Source of the DNA: Aliiroseovarius sp. Z3 | GTDB lineage: Bacteria; Pseudomonadota; Alphaproteobacteria; Rhodobacterales; Rhodobacteraceae | Assembly (NCBI RefSeq): GCF_029105185.1 | Contig: NZ_JAFMZK010000001.1 | Span: 186,001-250,000, forward strand | DNA length: 64,000 nucleotides | Direction: 5' to 3' | In this document: piece by piece, positions 54,538-62,558 of the stretch | Numbering within the stretch: position 1 is the stretch's first letter | How the letters are laid out: each line of letters starts with the position of its first letter | The notes under the pieces: model-generated | Databases searched by the model: none | Told to the model about the DNA's origin: nothing | What the model saw: the letters and a program-made list of their open reading frames with translations, nothing else | Position numbers and translations under genes: made by a program

Positions 54538-56004
54538 TCAGCTCTTCAGGTAAGCCGCAAGGGCTGCTTCGGTGCCATTCGACCAAATCAGTCTGAACCA
54601 GCGGATGAAACTTTCGCCAAGACGCGTGTTGTCTGCAAGATCGCCATAGAGGTTGCGTTGTTGCAGCCATGACAGAGGATCATTCCTGGCGGCGTTTGCA
54701 GCCGCTACAAGGTCGCCCCAAATCGGATCATTGGGTGCGATCTCGGTTCCATCCTCTCGGGTGCCCGCACACATTCTGGCCCACAACGCCTGAGACAGCG
54801 CAAGCCCCTCCATAGGCCCATCCTTTGCAAGGGCGTCGCGCAATGTCGGCAGGATGAACCCGGTTTGGCGTGAGGATCCATCAAAGGCGACGCGGCGGAC
54901 CGTATCGACGATCTCGGGATTGGAAAACCGGCGATCAATCAATTTGACATACTCATCGGGTGTCATGCCTGGGACGGCGTCCACGCAAGGTGCAATCTCG
55001 GTCCCCGCCACCTTGCGAAAAAAAGGCCCGATCAGCGGATGTTCCATACATTCTGATATCAACCCGACTGACAAAACCTCGCCGGGGTTCGAAATCAGCT
55101 GATGTCCCCCGTTGAGAATGCGAATCTTCATCATCTCGTAACTGTGCACGTCATCGGTGAAGATGGCTCCGGCCCTGTCCCAATCCGGGCGGCCAGCACA
55201 GAAATCATCCTGGATGATCCATTGGCGGAAAACCTCGTGTGTGACGGGCGCAGCATCGTCAATGCCAAAGCCCTTGACCAGTTCCAGTTCTTTCGGCCCG
55301 GTGGCAGGGACGATGCAATCAACCATCGAGTTTGGAAAACTGCAATTGTCGTCGATCCAGTCGGCCAGTGTGCTGTCACTTAGCCGCGCCAGCGATACGA
55401 CCGCTTGGCGCAAGATGTCGCCATTTCCCTGCAAATTATCACAGCTTTGGCCCGTGAACGGCCCGACACCCTGTGCCCGTCGGCGTTTCAACGCGGCAAC
55501 CATCGCCCCGAAGGCGGTACGCGGCGTTTCCGGGTTCGCTGCGTCATGTTGAATATCTGGATGGCCGTGATCGAACCGCTTTGTCACCGGGTCGATGTAA
55601 TATCCGCCTTCGGTAACGGTCAGCGAGACAATGCGGATCTCTGGATCTGCTATGCGGGCGATCAGCGCGGCGTTGTCATGTTCGACCGGGATGAACCCGA
55701 TCATTGATCCGACCACCTCGGCCGACTGAACTGCTGGGTCAAGCTCGATCAGGGTGTACAAATAATCCTGCGCCGCCAACCGCTCTCGTTGGCGTTCATC
55801 CGCATCACGGACACCCGCGCCAAGGATGCCCCAATCCAGTGCCTCGCCCTGCTGCATCAAGCGATGCAGATACCATGCCTGATGGGCGCGATGAAAATTG
55901 CCAAGACCGATATGTACAATGCCGGGCGTGACCGAGGACCGGTCATAGGTCGGTCGTCCAATATCGACAGGCAGTTGCGCCAAGTTGGTGTTACACAGTC
56001 TCAC
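54538..56004 (-). CDS. mtlK: Mannitol 2-dehydrogenase family polyol dehydrogenase
   Basis: NAD-dependent oxidation of mannitol (or related polyols such as arabitol) to a ketose. A 488-residue long-chain dehydrogenase with GIVHIGLGNFHRAHQAWYL (nucleotide-binding start) and the catalytic KIRILNGGHQ (K-x4-N-x2-H). The start is GTG 56004, 1 base past the sorbitol-dehydrogenase-like stop. Last gene of the polyol operon. Confidence 0.92.
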   Translation of the reverse strand: MRLCNTNLAQLPVDIGRPTYDRSSVTPGIVHIGLGNFHRAHQAWYLHRLMQQGEALDWGILGAGVRDADERQRERLAAQDYLYTLIELDPAVQSAEVVGSMIGFIPVEHDNAALIARIADPEIRIVSLTVTEGGYYIDPVTKRFDHGHPDIQHDAANPETPRTAFGAMVAALKRRRAQGVGPFTGQSCDNLQGNGDILRQAVVSLARLSDSTLADWIDDNCSFPNSMVDCIVPATGPKELELVKGFGIDDAAPVTHEVFRQWIIQDDFCAGRPDWDRAGAIFTDDVHSYEMMKIRILNGGHQLISNPGEVLSVGLISECMEHPLIGPFFRKVAGTEIAPCVDAVPGMTPDEYVKLIDRRFSNPEIVDTVRRVAFDGSSRQTGFILPTLRDALAKDGPMEGLALSQALWARMCAGTREDGTEIAPNDPIWGDLVAAANAARNDPLSWLQQRNLYGDLADNTRLGESFIRWFRLIWSNGTEAALAAYLKS

Positions 56005-56005
56005 G

Positions 56006-56770
56006 TCAACTCATCCAGTTGCCGCCATCGACGTTCAACGTCTGCGCGGTGATGTATCGGGCGTCATCCGAGGCCAGAAAGACGCATGGATCGGCCACGT
56101 CACGCGGGTCGCCCATCCGCCCCAGCGGCACCGCGTCGCCTACTTCGCGCTTCTTCTGTCCGATGGGCTTGTTTTCGTATTCGGCAAATAGCGCGTCGAC
56201 GGCCTCCCACATCGGCGTGTCGATAACGCCGGGCGCGATCGCGTTCACGCGGATGTTGTCGTCCGCCAGTTCAAGGGCCAGGCTTTGGGTGATCGAAATC
56301 ACCGCCGCCTTGGTCGAGCAATAGAGCACGATGTTCGGCTCACCTCGCCGCCCGGCTTGCGACGAGAAGTTGATGATTGCCCCGCCTGCGCGCTTTTTCA
56401 TCGACGGAACAACGGCTTGAATGGCAAAGATGGTGCCGCCAACATTCACGTCATATTGGCGGCGATAATCCTCGACCGTTACTTTGTCGATGGACGCCAT
56501 GTTGAAGATCGCGGCGTTGTTGACCAGTATATCGATCCCACCCCACACCTTTTCGACCGCAGCGACACCCGCCGCGATCGACGTCGGATCGGTCACATTC
56601 ATCGGCACGGCCAGCCCGCCAATCGCGCTGGCGGTCGATCTTGCATCGTCTTCCAGCAGGTCGGCAACGGCCACCTTTGCGCCCTGTGCCGCGAAGGCTT
56701 CACAAACGGCGCGCCCGATGCCGCGCGCCCCGCCCGTGACAAGCGCGACCTTTCCGTCGAGTCGTTTCAT
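56006..56770 (-). CDS. smoS: Short-chain dehydrogenase, sorbitol (L-iditol) 2-dehydrogenase type
   Basis: A 254-residue classical SDR: cofactor motif [18 protein letters not shown], catalytic Ser in NFSSQAG and YxxxK in YCSTK. It fits the SmoS enzyme of Rhodobacter polyol metabolism by both sequence style and context (between the ABC ATPase gene and mtlK). Its ATG overlaps the ATPase stop (ATGA). Confidence 0.9.
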   Translation of the reverse strand: MKRLDGKVALVTGGARGIGRAVCEAFAAQGAKVAVADLLEDDARSTASAIGGLAVPMNVTDPTSIAAGVAAVEKVWGGIDILVNNAAIFNMASIDKVTVEDYRRQYDVNVGGTIFAIQAVVPSMKKRAGGAIINFSSQAGRRGEPNIVLYCSTKAAVISITQSLALELADDNIRVNAIAPGVIDTPMWEAVDALFAEYENKPIGQKKREVGDAVPLGRMGDPRDVADPCVFLASDDARYITAQTLNVDGGNWMS

Positions 56771-57771
56771 GCGACACGCAATCCTGCTTCATCGAACTTG
56801 TGAAGGTGGTTCATGTCCGGCGTGAGATAGACCCGGTCGCCATGCTTTACGGTAAATTCTCCACTCGCCCGAACCGTCATCGGATCACAACCCGGAACAC
56901 CATGAATATGAATATAGGTATCTGATCCAAGATGTTCAGCGACGCCGACAGTGCCTTGCCACAGCCCTTCGGTCGTCGAGACCGTAATGTGCTCTGGGCG
57001 GCAACCGATACAGTGGGCACCATGCGCGGCAGCTTCGGCGCCTTCGATGAAGTTCATCTTTGGCGACCCGATAAACCCAGCAACGAACTTGTTGCAGGGT
57101 GCGTTGTACAGATCAAGTGGGCTACCGACTTGTTCAATCACACCCGCCTGAAGCACCACGATCTTGTCAGCCATCGTCATCGCTTCGACTTGGTCATGCG
57201 TCACATAGATCATTGTGGTTTTCAGCCGCTCGTGCATTTCGCTGATTTCCAACCGCATCCCAACGCGTAAGGCGGCATCGAGATTTGACAGGGGTTCATC
57301 AAACAAGAAGGCAGACGGTTCGCGCACAATCGCACGGCCAATGGCCACACGCTGGCGTTGCCCCCCCGACAGCTGGCCGGGGCGGCGGTCAAGGTAATCG
57401 GTCAGGTTCAGTGCGCTGGCAGCGGCTTCGATCCGGCGATCCTGCTCGGCCTTGTCCATCTTTGCCATTCGCATCGGGAACGCGATATTCTTGCGCACCG
57501 ACATATGCGGGTAAAGCGCATAGGATTGGAATACCATCGCCAAACCCCGTTTGGCAGGCGGCGTATCGGTCGCATCCTCGCCATCAATCGAGATCTGGCC
57601 CGACGTCAGATCCTCCAGCCCTGCGATCATCCGCAGCAGGGTGGATTTACCGCAACCCGACGGGCCGACGAAAACTGTGAACTCGCCGTCTTCGATGGTC
57701 AGATCCAGTGGCGGAATAACCTGAACGTTGCCGAAGCTTTTGGTCACTTGGTTCAGTTGAATTTGTCCCAT
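56767..57771 (-). CDS. smoK: Polyol ABC transporter ATP-binding protein (SmoK type)
   Basis: A 334-residue sugar-type (UgpC/MalK) ATPase: Walker [10 protein letters not shown], signature [15 protein letters not shown], Walker [13 protein letters not shown]-loop VTHDQVEAM, plus the C-terminal OB-fold regulatory region ([11 protein letters not shown]). Energises the CUT1-type transporter formed by the two permeases that precede it in the transcript. Confidence 0.93.
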   Translation of the reverse strand: MGQIQLNQVTKSFGNVQVIPPLDLTIEDGEFTVFVGPSGCGKSTLLRMIAGLEDLTSGQISIDGEDATDTPPAKRGLAMVFQSYALYPHMSVRKNIAFPMRMAKMDKAEQDRRIEAAASALNLTDYLDRRPGQLSGGQRQRVAIGRAIVREPSAFLFDEPLSNLDAALRVGMRLEISEMHERLKTTMIYVTHDQVEAMTMADKIVVLQAGVIEQVGSPLDLYNAPCNKFVAGFIGSPKMNFIEGAEAAAHGAHCIGCRPEHITVSTTEGLWQGTVGVAEHLGSDTYIHIHGVPGCDPMTVRASGEFTVKHGDRVYLTPDMNHLHKFDEAGLRVA

Positions 57772-57782
57772 TGGTCAGTTCC

Positions 57783-58613
57783 TTATTTCACAGCGCCGAA
57801 GGTCAGGCCGCTGACAAGTTGCTTTTGGCTGAACCAGCCAAGGATGAGGATGGGCGCAATCGCCATTGTCGATGCCGCGCTGAGTTTGGCATAGAACAAC
57901 CCTTCCGGGCTGGAGTAACTCGCGATGAACGCGGTCAGCCGGGCGGCTTTTGCGGCGGTAAGGTTCAGGGTCCAGAACGCCTCGTTCCAGGCAAGAATGA
58001 CGTTCAGAAGGATCGTGGACGCGATGCCGGGAATGGCCATGGGTGTCAGCACGTAAAGAACTTCTTCGCGCAAACTCGCGCCATCCATCCGGGCAGCTTC
58101 CAGAATTTCACCGGGGATTTCCTTGAAATACGTGTAAAGCATCCAGACGATGATCGGCAGGTTGATCAGCATCAGCACGACAACCAACGCGATTTTCGTG
58201 TCCAGCAAGCCCATTTTGATGAAGATCAGATAGATGGGATACAACACGCCAACCGCTGGCAGCATTTTGGTCGACAGCATCCACAGCAGGATGTCTTTGG
58301 TGCGCTTTGACGGCACAAAAGCCATGGACCAGGCCGCAGGAACGGCAATGATCGTTCCCAGAAGCGTCGAACCACCCGCGATGATTACCGAATTCCATAG
58401 AAACCGCATGTAATTCGAGCGTTCCATCACCACGCCATAATTTTCAAGCGTCCAGTCGAACCCAAGGAAGATGGGTGGATCAGCGATGGCCTGCGCTTCG
58501 GTTTTGAAGCTGGTCAGGATTGTCCAGAGGATCGGGAAGAAGATCAGAAGACCTATAGCCCATGCCGCTGCGGTGTTTATGATTTTGCGTCGTTGGGTAA
58601 CTGAGCGTGCCAT
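57783..58613 (-). CDS. smoG: Polyol ABC transporter permease (SmoG type)
   Basis: A 276-residue inner-membrane permease with six hydrophobic segments and the EAA loop EILEAARMDGASLREEVLYV. It is the MalG-like partner, second permease in the operon. Confidence 0.93.
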   Translation of the reverse strand: MARSVTQRRKIINTAAAWAIGLLIFFPILWTILTSFKTEAQAIADPPIFLGFDWTLENYGVVMERSNYMRFLWNSVIIAGGSTLLGTIIAVPAAWSMAFVPSKRTKDILLWMLSTKMLPAVGVLYPIYLIFIKMGLLDTKIALVVVLMLINLPIIVWMLYTYFKEIPGEILEAARMDGASLREEVLYVLTPMAIPGIASTILLNVILAWNEAFWTLNLTAAKAARLTAFIASYSSPEGLFYAKLSAASTMAIAPILILGWFSQKQLVSGLTFGAVK

Positions 58614-58625
58614 TTTAGATATACC

Positions 58626-59492
58626 TCACGCGTCCAGATTTTTGCCGACCATGCGCATCAGGAAGATGGCAACGATGTTGGCAAGAATGATTGCATAGAC
58701 ACCACCAGCGGACCCAAGCCCGACATTCTGGCTTTCCAGCACACGCTGGTAAATCAGATAGGTGAGTGTTTTGGTGCCGAACGCACCTTGGGTGGTTACG
58801 AAAATCTCGGCGAAAATCGACAGAAGAAAGATCGTCTGGATCAGCACCACAACGGTGATCGCACGCCCAAGGTGGGGCAGAACAATAAAGGCAAAGCGGG
58901 CCAGAGGCGGGGCGCCGTCCATTTCCGAGGCTTCAAGCTGTTCGCCGTCCAGCGATTGGATCGCGGTCAGCAGGATAAGCGTGGCGAAAGGCAGCCACTG
59001 CCAGGACACGATCACGATGATCGAGGACATCGGCACCTGTGTCAGCCACTCGACCGGCGTTGCTCCGAAGAACTTCCAAAGGTGGGCAAACAAACCGTTC
59101 ACCGGGTCCATGAACATGTTCTTCCAGACCAGCGCGGACACGGTCGGCATCACGAAGAACGGCGCGATGACAAGAATGCGAACCACCCCCTGCCCCCACA
59201 TAGGTTGATTCAACAGGATCGCCAACAAGACACCCAGAACGACCGTGATGACCAAGACCCCGCCCACGATAACCAGGGTGGTCAGCACCGATGGCCAGAA
59301 TGAACTGGAGGTGACGAAGCGGACATAGTTTTCGAAACCGACCCATCCAAGATCTCCGCCGCGCAGTGGCAGGTATTTCTTGAACGAGAAGAAAAGGGTC
59401 ATGATCAGCGGCACGAGCATCCAGCCAAGAAGCAGGATAACTGCCGGGGCAAGCATGATACGTGCTGCGGATCGGGAATGTTGGGTCGCCAT
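58626..59492 (-). CDS. smoF: Polyol ABC transporter permease (SmoF type)
   Basis: A 288-residue MalF-like permease with six hydrophobic segments (ARIMLAPAVILLLGWMLVPL) and the EAA-type loop GEQLEASEMDGAPPLARFAF. GGAGATGTGTC before ATG 59492 fixes the start and excludes the longer frame. Confidence 0.93.
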   Translation of the reverse strand: MATQHSRSAARIMLAPAVILLLGWMLVPLIMTLFFSFKKYLPLRGGDLGWVGFENYVRFVTSSSFWPSVLTTLVIVGGVLVITVVLGVLLAILLNQPMWGQGVVRILVIAPFFVMPTVSALVWKNMFMDPVNGLFAHLWKFFGATPVEWLTQVPMSSIIVIVSWQWLPFATLILLTAIQSLDGEQLEASEMDGAPPLARFAFIVLPHLGRAITVVVLIQTIFLLSIFAEIFVTTQGAFGTKTLTYLIYQRVLESQNVGLGSAGGVYAIILANIVAIFLMRMVGKNLDA

Positions 59493-59561
59493 GACACATC
59501 TCCATTGCTGACGGACACGACGCCGCCGAAACAAGTGATAGTACTGCTGGAACTTATTATC

Positions 59562-59594
59562 GACCGGAAGGCGGCGGATCACCGCCTTCCGGTC
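59562..59594. repeat. Perfect 13-bp inverted repeat between smoE and smoF
   Basis: Arms GACCGGAAGGCGG and CCGCCTTCCGGTC around a 7-base loop, 14 bases past the binding-protein stop. No T run follows on either strand, so it is better read as an mRNA-stabilising (REP-like) hairpin than as a terminator. Confidence 0.8.
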
Positions 59595-59608
59595 AGTATT
59601 GCACGTCT

Positions 59609-60910
59609 TTAGTAGCCTGCGGCTTCCATCTCATCCGCAGTCAGTGCCTGCGCTTTGGCAAGCGCCTCTTCGGCGGTCTGCTGACCGGCCAGCGCGGACG
59701 AGAATTCCTGCCCGACCTGGTTGGCAATACCCGCAAATTCCGGGATCGCTGCAAACTGCACGCCGACATAAGGAACCGGATCAACGGTCGGGTTGTTCGG
59801 ATCAGCCGACAGGATGCTGTCCAGCGTCATTTGCGCGAACGGAACCTCTTTGTAGTTCTCGTTCTCGTAAAGCGAGGTCCGCGCGCCCGGAGGCACGTTG
59901 GCCCAGCCTTCGTTTTCCGCAACCAGCTCGATGTATTCCTTCGACGTTGCCCACTGGATGAATTCCTTGGCGGCGGCCTCTTTCTGGGTGCCTGCCGGAA
60001 TGGCCAGGGCCCAGGCCCACAGCCAGTTGCTGCGCTTGCCCAGCCCGGTGTCGGGGGCCAGTGCGAAACCGACCTTGTCCGCAACCGTCGATTCGTTCGG
60101 GTTGGTCACGAAGGAGGCCGCCACGGTGGCGTCGATCCACATGCCGCATTTACCCTGCTGGAACAGCGACAGGTTTTCATTGAACCCGTTGTTCGACGCT
60201 CCGGGAGGGCCTGCTTCGTTCATCAAGTCGATGTAGAAGTTCAGTGTCGTGGCCCATGCGTCGCTGTCGAACTGTGGCTTCCAGTCTTCGTCAAACCAAC
60301 GAGCACCGAACGCGTTCGAAGTGGCTGTCAGGAAGGCCATGTTTTCACCCCAGCCGGCCTTGCCGCGCAAGCAGATGCCATAGACCTCATTGTCCTTGTC
60401 GGTCATGGCACGCGCAGCATCGGCGACGAAATCCCATGTCGGCGCGTCGGGCATTTCCATGCCGGCGGCTTCCATCAGGTCAGTGCGATACATGATCATC
60501 GAGCTTTCGCCATAGAAGGGCGCTGCATACAGCGTGCCTTCATAAGACAGGCCGCCACGCATAGCAGGCAGAATATCATCGACGTCGTATTCTGCGGGAA
60601 GATCGTCCAGCGATACCAGCCAGCCGTTCTTGGCCCAAATCGGCGTTTCATACATACCGATCGTCATGATGTCGAACGAGCCACCCTTGGCCGAGATATC
60701 GGTGGTAACACGTTGACGCAGGACATTTTCTTCCAGCGTCACCCATTCGACCTCGTGACCAGTCTTGGCGGTAAAATCATCGGTCAGACCCTGCATGCGG
60801 ATCATGTCGCCGTTGTTCACAGTCGCGATTGTGATGGTCTCGGCAATGGCGGCAGTTGTGCCCATGACCGTCAAAGCGGTCGCTGCACAGAGTGCGGTCT
60901 TCAGAGACAT
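59609..60910 (-). CDS. smoE: Polyol ABC transporter solute-binding protein (SmoE type)
   Basis: A 433-residue extracytoplasmic binding protein of the sugar/polyol class with signal peptide MSLKTALCAATALTVMGTTA then AIAETITIATVNNGD. Regions GSFDIMTIGMYETPIWAKNG and FPRGTQKEAA-like AIPAGTQKEAAAKEFIQWAT follow the family. GGGAGGATAAGG before ATG 60910 supports the start. Preceded by a promoter and an operator candidate; followed by a long hairpin before smoF. Confidence 0.93.
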   Translation of the reverse strand: MSLKTALCAATALTVMGTTAAIAETITIATVNNGDMIRMQGLTDDFTAKTGHEVEWVTLEENVLRQRVTTDISAKGGSFDIMTIGMYETPIWAKNGWLVSLDDLPAEYDVDDILPAMRGGLSYEGTLYAAPFYGESSMIMYRTDLMEAAGMEMPDAPTWDFVADAARAMTDKDNEVYGICLRGKAGWGENMAFLTATSNAFGARWFDEDWKPQFDSDAWATTLNFYIDLMNEAGPPGASNNGFNENLSLFQQGKCGMWIDATVAASFVTNPNESTVADKVGFALAPDTGLGKRSNWLWAWALAIPAGTQKEAAAKEFIQWATSKEYIELVAENEGWANVPPGARTSLYENENYKEVPFAQMTLDSILSADPNNPTVDPVPYVGVQFAAIPEFAGIANQVGQEFSSALAGQQTAEEALAKAQALTADEMEAAGY

Positions 60911-60945
60911 CCTTATCCTCCCATAATTGGATGTTATGATCTCCA

Positions 60946-60975
60946 ACCATAGTCACAGCGCTGCCTCGGCGTCAA
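60946..60975 (-). promoter_or_regulatory. Promoter of the smo operon
   Basis: On the minus strand TTGACG, 18 bases, TATGGT, ending about 35 bases upstream of the smoE start. The operator candidate lies just upstream of the -35. Confidence 0.5.
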
Positions 60976-60982
60976 TTAAATT

Positions 60983-60996
60983 TTTACGCGCGCAAA
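60983..60996. promoter_or_regulatory. LacI-type operator candidate upstream of smoE
   Basis: TTTACGCGCGCAAA: a near-perfect 14-base palindrome (one mismatched pair) centred on CG. Thirteen of its bases recur exactly at 62112-62124, upstream of the regulator's own gene. Confidence 0.65.
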
Positions 60997-61009
60997 GAAT
61001 TTACTTTTC

Positions 61010-62041
61010 TCATGCTGAATCTCGCATAATCAGCTTGCCCTCAAACAGCACCGTCTCACCCGAGCCACTTTGCGTCCCGGATTCCACCGCATCAAACAGG
61101 ATCTGAACAGCGCGCCGTGACACCGATTCATAGTCCTGTGCGATGGTCGTCAACGGGGGGCAGGTGAACCTTGAAAACGGATGATCGTCCTGCCCCGCAA
61201 CGCGCAAATCGCAGCTGCTGTCCCGACCAACCTTGATCCCCATCTGGTAACACGCTGATAAGAACCCGATCGCCAATCGGTCGTTGCTGCACAGAATGGT
61301 GTTGGTGGAAAACCGGCCAGATTTAATGGCCTCGATCCCGCCGTCACGGCCGATCTCCTCGAAGGCCCAGCCTTCACCATCAACGCTGATGATAACAGGC
61401 TCCTGCCCCATTTTTTTCATCGCATCAATATATCCCACACGCCGTTTGTTCGCATTTGGGTTGGCGGGATTCTTCATCTCGAAAAAGCAGGGCGGCTCGC
61501 CTGTCCTGCCCAGATATTCCACAATCAAATGCGAAAACTGCGGGTTGTCAGACCCGACGAATGCCAGCCCCGCGCCTTCGATAAAGCTGTCAAACAGCAC
61601 GGTCGGAACGTCGGAACAGAATGCCTCGACGGCCCGACGGTCCGACACGCGCCCCAAGGGGGCCAGCAACACGCCAGCGGGCTTCAACGCCCGAAGACTG
61701 TCCAAAATCTCGACCTCTAAATCAGGGTCACCGTGTGAACTGAACAAGGTCGGGCTGTATCCCGCATCAATGCACCGCTCTTCGATGTTTCGCGCAATCT
61801 CGGCGAAGAAGGGATCGGCCAGATAGGGCACCACGATCCCGACATTCTTGGTCAGTTTGCGGTTCTGGTTCATCGCAAAGACGTTCGGACGATAGTCATG
61901 CTGCTCCAACGCCGCTTCGATCCGTTGCCGAGTGCTGGCGCGGACGCTGTTCGGATCGTGGAAGTACTTGGATACGGTGGGTCGCGAGACGCCGCTGATC
62001 TCGGCGAATTCTTCCATGTTCCTGATCTTGCGCCCGCTCAT
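61010..62041 (-). CDS. LacI-family regulator of the polyol operon
   Basis: A 343-residue repressor-type regulator: N-terminal helix-turn-helix and hinge (EEFAEISGVSRPTVSKYFHD, QRIEAALEQHDYRPNVFAMN) and a periplasmic-binding-protein-like sensor domain (NVGIVVPYLADPFFAEIARN). CAGGAGAG before ATG 62041 fixes the start. Its position at the head of the smo genes and the shared operator sequence at both promoters support control of polyol uptake and of itself. The inducer is presumably a polyol or its ketose. Confidence 0.92.
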   Translation of the reverse strand: MSGRKIRNMEEFAEISGVSRPTVSKYFHDPNSVRASTRQRIEAALEQHDYRPNVFAMNQNRKLTKNVGIVVPYLADPFFAEIARNIEERCIDAGYSPTLFSSHGDPDLEVEILDSLRALKPAGVLLAPLGRVSDRRAVEAFCSDVPTVLFDSFIEGAGLAFVGSDNPQFSHLIVEYLGRTGEPPCFFEMKNPANPNANKRRVGYIDAMKKMGQEPVIISVDGEGWAFEEIGRDGGIEAIKSGRFSTNTILCSNDRLAIGFLSACYQMGIKVGRDSSCDLRVAGQDDHPFSRFTCPPLTTIAQDYESVSRRAVQILFDAVESGTQSGSGETVLFEGKLIMRDSA

Positions 62042-62111
62042 GACACTCTCCTGCCGACCATCTGCACCTATACGCACAGTGTTATCGAAATCACCGTGTG
62101 CCTTCGATTTC

Positions 62112-62124
62112 TTTACGCGCGCAA
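62112..62124. promoter_or_regulatory. LacI-type operator candidate upstream of the regulator gene
   Basis: TTTACGCGCGCAA, identical over 13 bases to the site at 60983. On the minus strand it follows a TATTAT-like -10, about 70 bases before the regulator ATG, a placement that fits autorepression. Confidence 0.6.
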
Positions 62125-62273
62125 TATAATATATTTACAATAGAGCTTTGCGAAAATACTTGGTCAAGTTTTATTTCCGCCTCGGTGCGCAGGGTAGCTC
62201 TCATAAACTCTTGGTTGTTTGAACCCGGACTTTATCGTATTTTGAGGCAACGGATCGACTGTATCCAACACCG

Positions 62274-62558
62274 ATGAAAGACCAGCAAGCAAAAGAAGAA
62301 GACAGCGCGAAGAAGCCCGAAGAAAAGTCGTTCTGGAAGACAGTACCCGGCATTCTGACCGGCATCGCCGCCGTCGTGACGGCCGTGGCAACACTGCTTG
62401 CAGCGGCCGACAAGGCAGGACTGTTCGCCACGGATACGTCTTCGCCACCGTCACAGGAGAACGGAACAGATACGGGTGGGGATGTGTCCACAAGCGGGGA
62501 CAACAGCCCGGTCATTCAGGATACAGGTGGCGACGTTACCATTACGGGAAGCCAATGA
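62274..62558 (+). CDS. Small membrane-anchored protein with a GDNSPVIQD motif
   Basis: A 94-residue protein. A charged N-terminus (KDQQAKEEDSAKKPEEK) precedes one membrane segment (about 28-50, VPGILTGIAAVVTAVATLL) and a polar Gly/Asp/Ser tail. The tail ends GDNSPVIQDTGGDVTITGSQ. A motif of the same form stands near the mature N-terminus of the next protein, with which the gene is translationally coupled (ATGA). The 232-base upstream region is shared with the divergent LacI-type gene. I do not recognise a characterised family. Confidence 0.7.
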   Translation: MKDQQAKEEDSAKKPEEKSFWKTVPGILTGIAAVVTAVATLLAAADKAGLFATDTSSPPSQENGTDTGGDVSTSGDNSPVIQDTGGDVTITGSQ

